The position numbers and the translations under genes were made by a program. From Mycogone perniciosa (taxonomy: Eukaryota; Ascomycota; Sordariomycetes; Hypocreales; Hypocreaceae): DNA of 64,000 nt. Below, piece by piece: positions 46,656 through 58,064 of this stretch. The notes under the pieces are model-generated. The model was not told the DNA's origin and searched no databases. It saw only the letters and a program-made list of their open reading frames with translations. The stretch spans positions 1 through 64,000 of the forward strand of contig JAOALB010000058.1 in assembly GCA_025331125.1 (NCBI GenBank). The letters run 5' to 3'. Every line of letters begins with the position of its first letter. Within the stretch, counting starts at the first letter, position 1.

Positions 46656-48494
46656 TTAATGGAACTGATCCTCAGTCACACCCTTACCCATGGCAGCCGT
46701 AGAGCTCACACCACCGGTCACCATCTTCTGCAGCTCATCTACGTAGTTGGCACCACTCCACTTCTGGTGCTTAACCACATCGACGCCGAGCTCCATCTCG
46801 GGCTCTTGAACGAGCTCACCGTAGGCGCGCATGCCTTGTTGGGCGTATGCGCGGGCGAATTGGTCGCTCACCAGGGCGGTGGTGTGTAGGCCTGCGAGGG
46901 TGATGAATTGCCAGCAGTAGCCGAGAGTAGCGAGACGGGTGATGTAAGTCTCCTGATCGGCGCGGGGCATGGCGGTTTTCCAGTTGAACGAGGGGGAGAG
47001 GTTATAGGCGAGTCTTGATTGAATGTTAGTTACCTATGGGATCATATAAAGCATGGAGGAAGAGGAGGGAAGGGGAACGTACTTCTTCTCGGGCCAGACG
47101 GCATGTACACCGTCGGCGAATTCCTTGGCCTGAGCATAGTCGGGCAACTTGCTTTCCATCCAGACGGCATCGCAGTAAGGACCATACGCAATGGCGCGGT
47201 TAATGGCGCAGTCACAGCCGCCCTTGAGGCGGTAGTAACCCTCGCGCGTTCGGGGCGCATCCCAGTTAAAGAAGACATCTACACCAAGCAAGGCCTTCGC
47301 AATGGCGCGGGCCTCGGCGTTGCTCTTGCCCTTGGCTTGAGCGAGGTACTGGCTCTTGATGTTCGCGGCATTGGCGGAGGAGCCTGCGTCGATGGCAGCG
47401 ATGACAGCCTCATCGAAGCGCTTGAGGCCTGCGGCGGCAACCCATTCGTCTTCGATGCGCTGGAGCTCATCGCCCTGTTTGCCAGCTTGCTCAGCGGCGA
47501 CCATAAGGTCATTCAGCGGCTGAAGATTAGGGTTTGTGGAACCCAGAATGAAAGCATGATCACGCGGATCAATGGTGGTAGTAATCAGGGTCGCAGCCTC
47601 GGCATCAGTGCGAGCAACAGCAATGAGGTCAGAGCCCATGATATCGGCCTGAGCACGGATGGCAACTAGACGGCTGATGTGCTCACTGATGGGCACGAGG
47701 ACCTTGCCAGCCATGTGGCCGCACTTCTTGGTACCGGGAGCCTGGTCCTCGATGTGGATGCCCGCGGCGCCCTTTTCGATGAAGAGCTTGGTGAGCTTCA
47801 TGACGGCTGTCAGGCCGCCGTGGCCGGTGTCGGCGTCGGCAATGATGGGACGCAAGTAATCAACGTTGGCTAGCTTGGCGCGCTGGGCCTTGGGGACGCT
47901 GAGGCGTTCCTGGCGTTGTTTGCGGTCGTGGAAGAGCTGGGCCATGAAGAGGTGGCCGACCTTGTTAGGGACGGTGGTCTGTCATGACATTGCAAGGTTA
48001 GCGAGCTGGGACTTGTAAGTGGTTGTCGAGGAGGTCTTACGTAGGGATAGTCAGCCAGATCGGGGCCGGGCTCGTCGGAGGAAGAGGCAGTCGACGATGA
48101 CTGCCAGCCCGAGACGTAGACGGTGTCGAGGTACTTGGCCATCTGGGTGACCATTGTGGGCTCCAAGCAGCCGTAGGTGTAGCTGGCGTCCTTGTTCTAT
48201 ACGGTTGTTGATGGCGGTTAGCAATTGATGCTTCGTCTGCTATCTGGGCAAGGAATGACTCACCTTGAAGCGGCCCTCGAGGATATTCCACAGCTTCTTG
48301 GCCTGGGCATTGCTGGCGTAGTCAATCTTGAGGTGGCCGCGCTTGGAGACGATCTGCTCTGCGGAAAAGGGCCGCTTGGTGTGCCTCCATCGCGAGTCGC
48401 GCCACCAGGCCTTGACCTCCTCGACCTCCTTGAGGAAGAGCTCGTCTTCAATGTCCGGGTTGATGGCCGGGCTGATCATGTTATTGGACGCCAT
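46656..48494 (-). CDS. Isocitrate lyase
   Basis: Glyoxylate-cycle enzyme splitting isocitrate into succinate and glyoxylate, needed for growth on acetate and fatty acids. Exons 48264-48494, 48041-48196, 47083-47978 and 46656-47013 give 546 aa, normal for fungi. Introns of 67, 62 and 69 nt restore ILEGRFK-NKDASYTYGC, DYPY-TTVPNKVGHLF and WPEKK-LAYNLSPSFNW. The catalytic signature KKCGH lies in GTKKCGHMAGK, and metal/substrate residues are in PIIADADTGHGG and IHIEDQ. The start MASNNMISPAINPDIEDELF is usual for Sordariomycetes; an ATG three codons upstream is less likely. The C terminus (EDQFH) is not a PTS1 signal, so peroxisomal import, if any, must use another route. Converges with SNF1, a known regulator of the glyoxylate pathway in fungi. 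Confidence 0.95.
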
Positions 48495-50036
48495 GATGGG
48501 CAAGAAGAGGATGATACGTGTAGATGCGATATATGTAAGGGAGAGAGGGAAGGGGGTATCTAATGATCAGGTATGTCAAGGACAGAGAACGGATGGGATG
48601 AGGAAAAGGGAGAGAAGGAAATCAAGAGTCGAATTCCGGGGGAGGGCAAAGAAGAAGAGTCACAGGTCACGGCCATGCTTGACGGTTCGTGTCAGTCAGT
48701 CAGTCAGTCAGTCAGTCAGTCAGTCAGTCAGTCACTATTGGCTATTGGTACCTCAGCTTCACCTCGGAACTTGGGACAAGGGAAAGCCAACACCCCCTCG
48801 TGCTGCCGGAATGGCCCGGGCAGCGTGAGTCTGAGCCAGCCAGTAACACTTGCTCTAGTGTCATGTCCATGGCTATGGCAATGGCTCTGGCTCTGGCTCT
48901 GGCTATTCGGCAGGGGGTGTGAGCGTACGAGTCGAGGAGGAGTTAGTACTATTAGCAGCATGTACGAAGTAGGCAGAGTCGAAAACCGGAGGCGGCGCGC
49001 GGCATCGAAGCTCGGCTCAAGGGACCGGAAGTTGCGCGACCTTTGGCCGCCATTGGCCGAGGTACCGAAACAGCATACTCAGAAGCCCCGCGTCATCAAT
49101 TGACTGTGGTAGAGGTACGGAGTACTTTACCTATACATACATAGGTACGAAGTAGACGGAATTATTATTGCGTCTTTGGCGCCCCTCTTCCCTCGAGCAT
49201 CGTCTCCGTGACTCTCCGTATGCCCGGTCAGTGGTTTGACATCTACCAACTAGTATTACCGAGTACACACCTCCATCGTTCATTCATTCACTCATTCATT
49301 CCATCGATTTATCCAATTCTGGTGATGATGATTTCTGGAAGAAAACAAAGTCTACATTCTGTCCATCAGTGGCAAATCCAATTCGGCAATACGCCATCTC
49401 CCCATTCCCCACCTCTTCCCCCGTGTCAACGGCGCCGGCGCACCGGAGCTGTTTGCATGTGAATGCACCAATTCGGATTACCCCAGATACTGTACTTCGT
49501 ATGCTACTACTTATACATATACACGCACTCGCAGACAAGCATTCCACTGATATTTACATAATAGTCATTGACAAGCCTGGACACTTTAGAAATAACCATC
49601 TCTCGCATCTTGTATACAGGACTTGCTCTGCATGATATATCGGTCCTTAACCTGAACTTCAAGCTCGGCACGCAGCATCTACAGGGTTCTCCAATAGTTG
49701 GGCCATCAACGTCATCCTGCTTGAACAGTACATGCTACACACCCCTCAGCCACAAGAGGCACAATCACATGGAAGATTTGCGTCCTGAAACTGGTGCCAT
49801 TGTCCGACATGTGCAGGCTGCCACCCGACAAAATATGACATTTATTGGTGTATTAAGTAAGCCTAGACAATAACCAGCCTGACAAACATTGCCTGAGGAT
49901 GCTCGTTCTAATCCGTGCTGCGAGCCTCCTTCATCCCTAGCTGAATCATGAATGACACTGTTCCGAAAAAAGCACTCTCGTCAGCTTTTGTATTCTCCGC
50001 GCCGGATATCGTCTCCATTCAAGATGTTGCCCGTCT
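48495..50036. other. Intergenic, promoter of isocitrate lyase and 3' region of trehalase
   Basis: No gene is supported. A (GTCA)11 repeat lies about 200 bases upstream of the isocitrate lyase start. A GGCTCT/ATGGCT-type imperfect repeat lies at about 48868-48906. TACGGAGTA is at 49116-49124. Confidence 0.55.
48691..48734. repeat. (GTCA)11 microsatellite
   Basis: Eleven perfect tetranucleotide units in the upstream region of the isocitrate lyase gene, 197 bases before its start codon. Confidence 0.95.
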
Positions 50037-52460
50037 TTATGGCAGAGTCAGATCAGCCAAAGCCTTCTCATTGTTCATCTCAATCGCCTTGATGAAAGTC
50101 GGGTACGGCGTCAGCGTTCCAAGCGCTCGTCGCATGTGCGCGTTCACGATCTGCAGTCCGTAGACGTAGCTGGCGTTGACCCAACCAAACCTATATCCAT
50201 CTTGCATTAGCACACCCGAATCTCACAGCCATCGTACGAAAAATAGGCCTCGCCCATCGATTATGACTTACCCTTCTTTGGCAACACCCTTGAAATCAAG
50301 ACCCTGATTTCCGTACTCGGCATCCACTCGGTGAGGGTCCACCGGTCGCGTCACGTCGTATTTCTCGACGACCACTCCGTTGAAGTCGACAAACGCCTTG
50401 GTGATCATGAACAGCCACTTGTACGCAAGTCGCTCAGCATCCTCCGTAAAGCTGTATCGGAGCAGTCCGGTCCAGGCCAAGATCTGTTGTGGGGCCCAGC
50501 CGTATGGGTAGTCCCACTGCCGGTTGGGCCGCTCCAATCCGATGGCACCTCGCGAATTCTCTGTTCCAGCAACCAGACCACCAAACACTTCGAACCGAGG
50601 CAGGCCCTTCTTCACCAAATCAGCAGCCTGCTTGGGCGTTGCAATTCCGGCCCAGAGAGCCCACAGTGTCGTGGCAGTTTCGTACTTGCACCGCTCCTTC
50701 TTGACAGTGTCGTAGTCAAAGAACATGCCCTCTTCCTCATTCCACATGAGCTTATCCATCGTCAGCTTCCGGCGCTTGGCTCGTCGGTCCCAAACAGCCG
50801 ACGAGACAACCTCGTCAGGCTGGTAAGGCGTTCCCTGGCAAAACTCAGCAGGAATGGCCAACTTGTCGTCAAAGAGGTTTCGAATTGTTCGTGCAATGTC
50901 CGTCTCGTACTTGAACAAAAGCGAGTTCAAGTCAATTGTGGCGAGATTGGCACAGACGCCCTCCAAACGGTATGTCGTGTCGTGTCCCGATTCACGAACA
51001 GCTCGGTCGTGGAGGAAGTACTCATCCAGCTCCGGCTCCTTGATCTCGCCGTAGTTGTAGGCACGGACAAACTCTTCAAATTCCATCTTATGCTTCTCAA
51101 CGTAAGGCTTCAAGATGTGCACAAAGTGACCGGCTTCTGTCTCAGGAGGCACGCCGAGACCTTCAGGTCGGTACCGCGACAGACCAGTCACCGGGTCCAG
51201 TCGAGGCTCGCTCGTCCAGACACTGTGGTACTCCTTGATGGCGGCAAGGATCGCTCGTCGCAGGAATTCCTTGGAGTCTGGCTCGTGCTTGATCTTCTCG
51301 TACACTCGGAGTGCCATATCGGTCAAGAAGGGAGGTTGCGATCGTCCCAAGTAGTACGACCTCGTAGCGTTGAGAATCTTTCCATAGTGCTGGATGCAGA
51401 AGCAGAAGTTGAGCACCATGGACTTGGCCAGGTCGACTCTGTCATGAATCAACAAGCCCAAAGACTCCATGTAGCTGTCCCAGCCGTAAAGCTCGTTGAA
51501 ACGACCGCCTGGGACAACGAATGGCAATCCTCTCAAGCCCTTCACCTTTGTGCCATCCTCAGTCTCCTCTTCAACCTCTTCCACCTCAACAGCTAGCAAA
51601 CCCGGCTTGCCATTCATATCCCGGATCAGCTCCGGAGTGATCTTCTGGGGCAGCTGCTGAACGTCCAGTCGAAGCTCTGGCCGGTTCTCGGCGACCTTCT
51701 TGTAGTATGCATACTGCTCAGGAGCACCAATAGGGACATAGATACGAGGACGAGGGTCATCCGTCCAGTCTTTAGGATCGCGGGCAGCAATCTCGATGCT
51801 AGACGCATCAATTCGTCTCGTCAAGCCATCCCAGAAGTGATCCCGGATAAGCCGGGACAAGCGGTCAACAGGGTTCTCATTCAACCGCCCCTCATCCAGA
51901 ATAATCTGCTTCCGTCCAAATTCCTTGGCCAACGTCAACTCCTGCAGGAGATTGGACAGCATATACGTCCCCCGAACTTCAAAACGGTTGTGGCCGGCAG
52001 AGGCAGCGGTTCGCAAGGAGATGACCTTGGGGCCGTTATCCTCAATGGTAATCTGCATGTTTCCATCGGTGTCCTCTTGGTTTTTCAGGTTCTCCAGAGT
52101 TGGTTCGACCTGGATGAGGAATCGGCGATTCTGGTCCATGGTGCTCTCATCTAAAAGGAGACGAATCAGTATATAGTCAGCCCCGCTTCATTGACCAGCC
52201 CAACTCACCGTGGCTTCCACGTCGGAATGGCTCTCGAACCCCAAGTCTCTCAAGCTGTTTCATCAAGCTGTTCTGCACATAGTTAGATTGAGAACATCGG
52301 AAATGCAGCGGCAATGGACAGTGCGCACCTGAGAATAGGTGCGGTTGCGAACGCCCAATCGATTGCTGTGTCGCTCCTCGGACGCATAGTAGGTTTTGGC
52401 ATCGTCGTAGACACCATATTCCTCAGAGCCGCGCGAGCGGTGACCTGTGGCGCCAGGCAT
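50037..52460 (-). CDS. Neutral trehalase (GH37)
   Basis: Cytosolic enzyme hydrolysing trehalose to two glucose units; PKA-regulated in fungi. Exons 52329-52460, 52209-52272, 50272-52150 and 50037-50190, 742 aa, all junctions in phase. The N-terminal regulatory part contains RNRTYSQNSLMKQLERLG and the PKA-type site RRGS (in FRRGSHDES), followed by a Ca-binding loop DTDGNMQITIED. Both GH37 signatures are present: PGGRFNELYGWDSYM and QWDYPYGWAP. The second exon is only 64 nt. The last exon restores AKEGFGWVNASYVYGLQIV and ends DLTLP. The start MPGATGHRSRGSEEYGV is chosen because the sequence looks conserved from GSEEYGVYDDAKTYYAS onward; an in-frame ATG 25 codons upstream is possible. Confidence 0.95.
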
Positions 52461-54666
52461 GGTGGAATTGGCGATGTTTCCTCGGTTCCTCGATCGACTT
52501 GGTATATGGACAGTCAAACGGCGGACGATCGACAAGCGGTGGTAACGACGAGGAGGCGAAGGGTACAGAGCAGCAGCAGCACTCGTATGTCGGAGTAATA
52601 AAGGACGGTCGGGAGTGGGATGCCGTCCAACAATTCTTTCGGGGAATAAATATGAAAGTCAGGGCTGTTGTGGTCACGCCGATGTCCAGACTGGGGGCGA
52701 GTCAGTCGGATCAGGAATGCAGAATGCAGTGTGTTTGGAACCGGGGTCACGAGTGCATCAGAAGTTATGTAGGTAGCAAATAAGCTCCGTCATAAACCAC
52801 CAGAAACGTGCGGTATTGGATGGACCCTTGCGGCGGAGCGAGAGGAGTTGGGGAGTTTGGAGGTCAAGCGATGTGGGGGGACATACATGCAAGCTGGGCG
52901 AATAGCGTTTTTGACAAGTCGTTGTTATTTTTTTCTCTCTTTCGAAACGGTTGGTTGTGATTAACGATTAATGGATTAAACAAAGGGCGATGGACTGCCG
53001 GACAAAAAGGTTGACGCTTGAAGCTGACACTCGTTGTCGGTCCGGCAGAAGGTGTTTGCTACTAGATTAGCCTCCGTGTTTGTTCACCGCCCAGGCTCTT
53101 CCTGAGGGGACGCTCGCTACCCAGTGATGTGACGACGATCAATTTGCGCACTCGTACTAGGTAGTCTTCACTGTTCAGCAGCTGGTAGGGAGCATACAGA
53201 AGTGACAGGGGGGCTGCGACCACTATCGAGATTGGCGTTTCTTCGAAGCTCTAGGCCCCCACGCTCCTTACAGGGCTTGCCATCTGCTCTTAGGCCCCGG
53301 AGCCCTGCAACAGGCCACTAAAGGCCACTAAAGCTGAGAAAATAGCGGGCCCTAGCGCAGTTCTCCCCTGCCTAGCAACCACACCATTATCCGCACTGGT
53401 GGCGACTTCGGCGGATGTGCCGATTATAATGGACCTGAGAACTCCGAACTCAGGAAGCATGCATCGTCCTGGCGTTACGAGTATGCGAGCATGTCTCACG
53501 GCCGAAGAAAAAAATTGGCACAGACAGAATATGGTTCGAGTATCCATTATGAATGCAATGGTCTGGTCACATGCTCGAAATGCCCAATGCAAGGGGAGCA
53601 AGACGTTTGCCTCAGACGCAAACCACCAGCAATGGCACACTACCTACGGAGTCGGTATCCAGCATTCTGGCTATGCGTCCCAAAATACAAGCAAGTGAAG
53701 GCCACTTGCATCACTTCACGAAAACGTCGAGGCTGTCACCCGTTCGACCCCTTATTATCACACTTTCCTCTGTTGTGAAGGTGTGCCGGCCCAGCCAGCC
53801 CTACGCTACACAAGCCTTCACCGGGTGAAGACGTGCATATATGACTCGCCTCAAGACGCTCAAAGACCAACCAACCATCTGACCAGCTCGGATCTTCTCA
53901 GGTTGCAGAACATGCATGCAGATGCTTCCCCGGGCGGGGTGGTGGGCTCAGCGTTGCTACCTGAGGGTTATTTGGTCCAAGGTTGCGAGGACCCCTGATC
54001 AAGACTGAAGGCCTAGATTCCAAAACCAATACGAGTATCGCTTGGGCCGTCGAAGCCCCCTATTTGTAGGAATAGTGTAATACTCCGTACGAGCAGTAGT
54101 AAGGTTCAAGGGATACAGGAAGCAAATGAGTGCGCAACCTGATACAGAACCCGAGAAAAAGGAATGGAGCCCCATCGGCGAAACATCCAGGCCCACTATT
54201 CATGTTCACTGACCAGGATTTGGAGCAATGACATCCGGGGAACCTCTTCCATAAACTCCTTCCCCTTGCGTCGGTTGAGGCAGTTCTCCCCTTAAAGCAA
54301 TTCATACGAGTACAAGTAGTAGTCGCGCATAAATGACAAGATAAGATGAGCTGTCATTCTGCTCATCGGTGACTGCAGCGTCACGAACCAGGAGCGTATG
54401 CCATTGATGAAACATTCCACAATAAGGGGTCGATTTCTTCCAAGATCTGTATATCCATACTCCGTATAGTACTACCATTTATCATATATGTATTCCTCCA
54501 GTGCAAATTGGTGCCAAAATCACACTCGCAATGGTATCTCGTAAAAACGTACCGGAACGCCAGCCCTAAAGTCATGACAGATCTCATAGTCCAATCCTGC
54601 TGCCATGCTTCCTCAAAGGAGATAAAAGAGAACAAAAGTAGTCAGACGCCAGCCATGACCTGGCCA
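52461..54666. other. Intergenic, gene-free
   Basis: About 2.2 kb with no supported gene. The first few hundred bases are the trehalase promoter; the end should hold the 3' UTR of the Yippee-like gene. Open frames near 53400-53830 lack any recognisable motif. TACTCCGTA copies lie at 54081 and 54458. Confidence 0.5.
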
Positions 54667-55425
54667 TCATTCCGAGATTGACTTGGGCCTTGCAGGACTT
54701 CTGCGCCGGGCCACCGTCTCCGCATCCCACACACCAGCAAACACATCTTCACACTCATCTTCATCCTCAGAGTCAAACGAAATCCCATCCTCGTCGCTCT
54801 CCCGTCGCCCTGCCTCGTTACCCTCTTCTAAGATCTCACCATGTTGGGAAATGGGAATATCACTCCAGGTCTGGTACGTCACCACCCGCTCCGTCTCCAA
54901 GATGAACTTGCCCACCTTGTACTTCTGCGACTGTTCCTTGGCATCGACGTACTTCCATCCCAGCTTGCGCGAGCATATCCCGCAGCTAATATCTGCCACA
55001 ACGTGCCACCCCGTAACGAGCTGCCTATTCTCACTCTTGCCCACGCGAACGTTCAAAAGCGACTGCTCAGTCGGCGGTGCCAGTGGTGCAACCAAGAATG
55101 CGCGGCCATAGCGACCTGTGAATCCCTTGGAGATGATCTGCGACGCAAACGCCAGATCCGTAGAGCAGTTTGAACATCGCAAGGTATCTGCCGCCGTACG
55201 CGAGAGCCGACGCGCAGCCGCGTGGCCCGATTTTGGGATTGCAGGTTCACGATCTGGTGGCGAATTGTTCGGCGTGGTAACGGCAGATGAAGTTGGAGAG
55301 CCGCCAGATGATGAGAACGAAGATGAAGACGCAGAGTGGCGACGAGGAAAAGCGAACTTGAAGCTGGGCAGGAGATAGCCGGGGAATATTGGCTTTGTCG
55401 CCGGGATGCCGCTTTCACGCACCAT
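54667..55425 (-). CDS. Yippee-like zinc-binding protein
   Basis: Member of the Yippee/Mis18 fold group, small zinc-binding proteins of poorly defined function in fungi. A single exon of 252 aa is taken from the Met at 55425 (MVRESGIPATKPIFPGYLLP); an in-frame ATG at 55569 would add 48 residues that look like leader sequence. A Ser-rich stretch (HSASSSSFSSSGGSPTSS) leads to the domain: RCSNCSTDL supplies the first Cys pair, then GFTGRYGRAFLV, RQLVTGWHVVADISC with the second Cys pair CGIC, and RKLGWKYVDAKEQSQKYKVG, the signature end of Yippee domains. The C terminus is acidic (DSEDEDECEDVFAGVWD) and then basic. Confidence 0.88.
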   Translation of the reverse strand: MVRESGIPATKPIFPGYLLPSFKFAFPRRHSASSSSFSSSGGSPTSSAVTTPNNSPPDREPAIPKSGHAAARRLSRTAADTLRCSNCSTDLAFASQIISKGFTGRYGRAFLVAPLAPPTEQSLLNVRVGKSENRQLVTGWHVVADISCGICSRKLGWKYVDAKEQSQKYKVGKFILETERVVTYQTWSDIPISQHGEILEEGNEAGRRESDEDGISFDSEDEDECEDVFAGVWDAETVARRRSPARPKSISE

Positions 55426-56455
55426 TTTCCCCCCCCAGTCTGAGGAATTCTCTACGTGAAAGATTGGGTTGAGAAGACCAGAACAGAAGAAGACAAGAAA
55501 ATACAAATATACAAATAATAACGCAGACCCTTTTGCGGATTCGTCGGAAAGTTTGAACTTGTCCGACACCGCCCTATCGCCCCAAACTCACTCACATGTC
55601 CAGATAAGCTAAGGGGATGCACGCGATCAGCAACCCCGCAGACCTGCCCAGAGCCTATTTGCAATGGACTATAGCACGTATGTCCATAGTACTAGATGCT
55701 ACTTCGGAGGATTAGGATCAGGGATGAGATGGTCCACGTCAGAACTAGTCCTACTACTGCAAGTTGTCCAACATTTTGGAGATATTAGAGGCCCTCCCTG
55801 TACTCCGTAGGTATGGACGCTATTTAGCCTGCATAAGAGTTGGAATAACTCCACTCCTCGACATCATCGCAAGCGGGTCGAGCGGAGAACGGAAGCGCAG
55901 TTTTAGTCCATTAACGGGCCGCCTCGGGCGCAAAGATGGGGCCCTGGGCTTGTTGATGCCCAATCAACATTAGTAACACCAACTCGGAGGGTTAGGGTTT
56001 CATGATATAGGTATGTATACTACTATACTACTAGTACCTACAATTGAGCTCAGGAACCATAGATTTGATCACCTTCTTGCTCAACTCGGTCTAGTTAAGC
56101 CTTTGGGGAAACAGTAGCAGATTGACTCTCTGATTATGGAAGATCCCAGTCCCGACAAAAAGACGTCAGGTTTGAGACAATATTTGTGTCTGGTCATCAT
56201 CACGCTCAGCCTCAGAAATGTACTCGGCCCTCTAAAAGTCGACCACGTTCCAGTCTGGTCCTCAAGCATAATGATTGGTCCCTTTTATTGGGCATCCTTT
56301 CCAATGCTTTGATCTCTGCTGTTATCATATTCTCATGAAGTCTAAATCGGCTCATTCAAACTCCTCACCTCATGCCATCCCCGTTACTCGGGAAGCCAGG
56401 CTCCTCTGTCTTCTCCTTAATTATCGGCCATTAGAGCTCGACAAGTGAGATAACC
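55426..56455. other. Intergenic, divergent promoter region
   Basis: Upstream region shared by the Yippee-like gene (minus) and the ubiquitin-like-domain gene (plus). TACTCCGTA lies at 55801-55809. No supported coding region. Confidence 0.55.
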
Positions 56456-57473
56456 ATGGATTCAAATAGCGCTACTCAGTTGGTATTCATCACTGCCATG
56501 GTGTGTACCACTTCGTTGTTGCTCTTGAGCAAGCTTGCGCCCTCACCAACACCATCGCGTCGTCTGGCAGAGTATGGCTTATGCCTCGAGTATCCCACTC
56601 CAGGAGAGTTGCAAAACCCTACAGACCTAGTAGGTGGTGGACTGATAACCGATTATGTCTCAAAAGCCTTTAAACGAAGCTCCTCCAAAAGACGCGGCGC
56701 TACCTGCTAGGTTTCATCCCTTGGATTCGAGAGTTTGTGAGTCACCGTCCCATGTTCGATCTGCCTGTGATGGCAACTGACACTTTGTCAGGTTGTCCCC
56801 CAGAGCTCTGCAACCGCTGGTGCGGCTACTTCCCAAATCATACCCCTCCATACAGACCATCGTGGCTTGAACAAATTCGACAAGCGAAAGGGAAACTATA
56901 TACGAGTCGTAAAGAAGCTTTTGGATATTATTATCTCTAACTCGCCAGCTCAGTCAGAAGGGGAGCATACTACATACAGGCGTGTCAACCAGGAAAGGAT
57001 ACAGCAGCACCAAATTATGGGCCTTCAACAACAACTAATCTACCAAAGTAACAACCTGCCCCCGCAGATCCTTCACCAAAAACCGGTGGTTCTCAATGAT
57101 GCACGTGGAAGAGCTTTCCCCTTCTTCCCGGACTTCATCGGATCCGTTGAGGTGCGTCGAACAATGACATTGTCGGCCCAACTACGATGACCTGAACCAT
57201 GCTTACGGATAACTCAGCTCTTTGTTCAAATTATTGTAGATAAGTTCAAAGCCTTGGGATCGGGGAAGGTAAAACGAGGAGATTGGTTCCTTCAGGACCG
57301 ACATACGGGGCGAGTACTCGATCTTACCAAGCCATGGGGATCACTGTTTCGGGTATGTCTCAAGGAACCACATCAAACGTAGATGCTAAACCTCGCAGCC
57401 CGGCCAGGAAGTAGATATGAGCATAGTCTTCAGAAGAAGAAAGATGCCATCCTCATACTGCCCTCGATGCTGA
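56456..57473 (+). CDS. Ubiquitin-like-domain protein with hydrophobic N terminus
   Basis: Five short exons: 56456-56629, 56680-56736, 56792-57151, 57218-57352 and 57399-57473, total 266 aa, with introns of 46-66 nt. The C-terminal part is the fungal ubiquitin-like domain found in many uncharacterised ascomycete proteins: KPVVLNDARGRAFPFFPDFI, then VKRGDWFLQDRHTGRVLDLT, PWGSLFR and PGQEVDMSIVFRRRK; the last two pieces join across an intron. It ends in CPRC. Residues 8-28 (QLVFITAMVCTTSLLLLSKL) could be a membrane anchor or part of a helix. The middle (QQHQIMGLQQQLIYQSNN) is Gln-rich. The domain and its introns are convincing; the first intron (donor GTAGGT, acceptor CGAAG) is the weakest joint. 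No function is known. Confidence 0.68.
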
Positions 57474-57554
57474 TGGGAGAACTCTAGTTGTCCTGAAACA
57501 CACATAACGTGGTGGGTGGTCACCACGTAACGAGCTCAAGAACCCTCCGCTTAC

Positions 57555-58064
57555 ATGCGAGACAGTTACAAATGCGACCTTACATACCGTCGTATTGTGG
57601 CAGTCCGTGAGATAGCTGTCCTCGATACTCCCTCTCAAACTGCAGATCCTACCAGGGATAAGAGCCTCGGCAAGAGTCATAACATTACCGAGCTATTCCC
57701 CAACCGGCGGCCACCAAAACTTCAAGATGAAGACAAGGATATGACCCCCTACACCCGCATTCAAGTTATCGACACGGAGTTTCTCGTCCAGACTATCAAG
57801 GGCGCCAATCATCCTGAAAAGCTAGCGGTATTAGCCTTGGATCAATTCGAATGTAAGGAAAGCATTGCCGCGTATCTTGCAGAAATGTCGAGTCTATCTG
57901 AAGAAGACTGTCTATCTCTGCTTGAAGAATTGGAGGCCTCACTTTTAGTGATCAGAATGCAGTTAGAAGTTTTGCCGATTATTACTGAACTGCTCCGGCG
58001 TGGCGAACGGCAACAGCAACAGCAACAGCAATGGTTGGCGCGACCTACGACCCAGATAAGGTAG
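57555..58064 (+). CDS. Hypothetical protein
   Basis: Not recognised. A 169-aa open frame, or 107 aa from the second Met (MTPYTRIQVIDTEF). The part from there on looks protein-like: VIDTEFLVQTIKGANHPEKL, then helical, Leu/Glu-rich (LSEEDCLSLLEELEASLLVI), ending with a CAG-encoded QQQQQQQ run. It starts 81 bases after the ubiquitin-like gene on the same strand, so it may be a separate small gene or a downstream exon set of that gene. A possible donor (AAG/GTAGTT) near its end leaves open a further exon around 58140-58219. Confidence 0.4.
   Translation: MRDSYKCDLTYRRIVAVREIAVLDTPSQTADPTRDKSLGKSHNITELFPNRRPPKLQDEDKDMTPYTRIQVIDTEFLVQTIKGANHPEKLAVLALDQFECKESIAAYLAEMSSLSEEDCLSLLEELEASLLVIRMQLEVLPIITELLRRGERQQQQQQQWLARPTTQIR

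Noticed and set aside
47019..47669. 216-aa open frame opposite isocitrate lyase
   Set aside because: Antisense shadow of the catalytic exon.
48573..49103. Frame with SVSQSVSQSV repeats upstream of isocitrate lyase
   Set aside because: It is only translation of the GTCA microsatellite.
50331..51596. 421-aa open frame opposite the neutral trehalase
   Set aside because: Antisense shadow of a highly conserved GH37 gene; no domain of its own.
53400..53830. Overlapping open frames of about 90-100 aa on plus
   Set aside because: No motif, no splice signals linking them, composition like the surrounding intergenic DNA.
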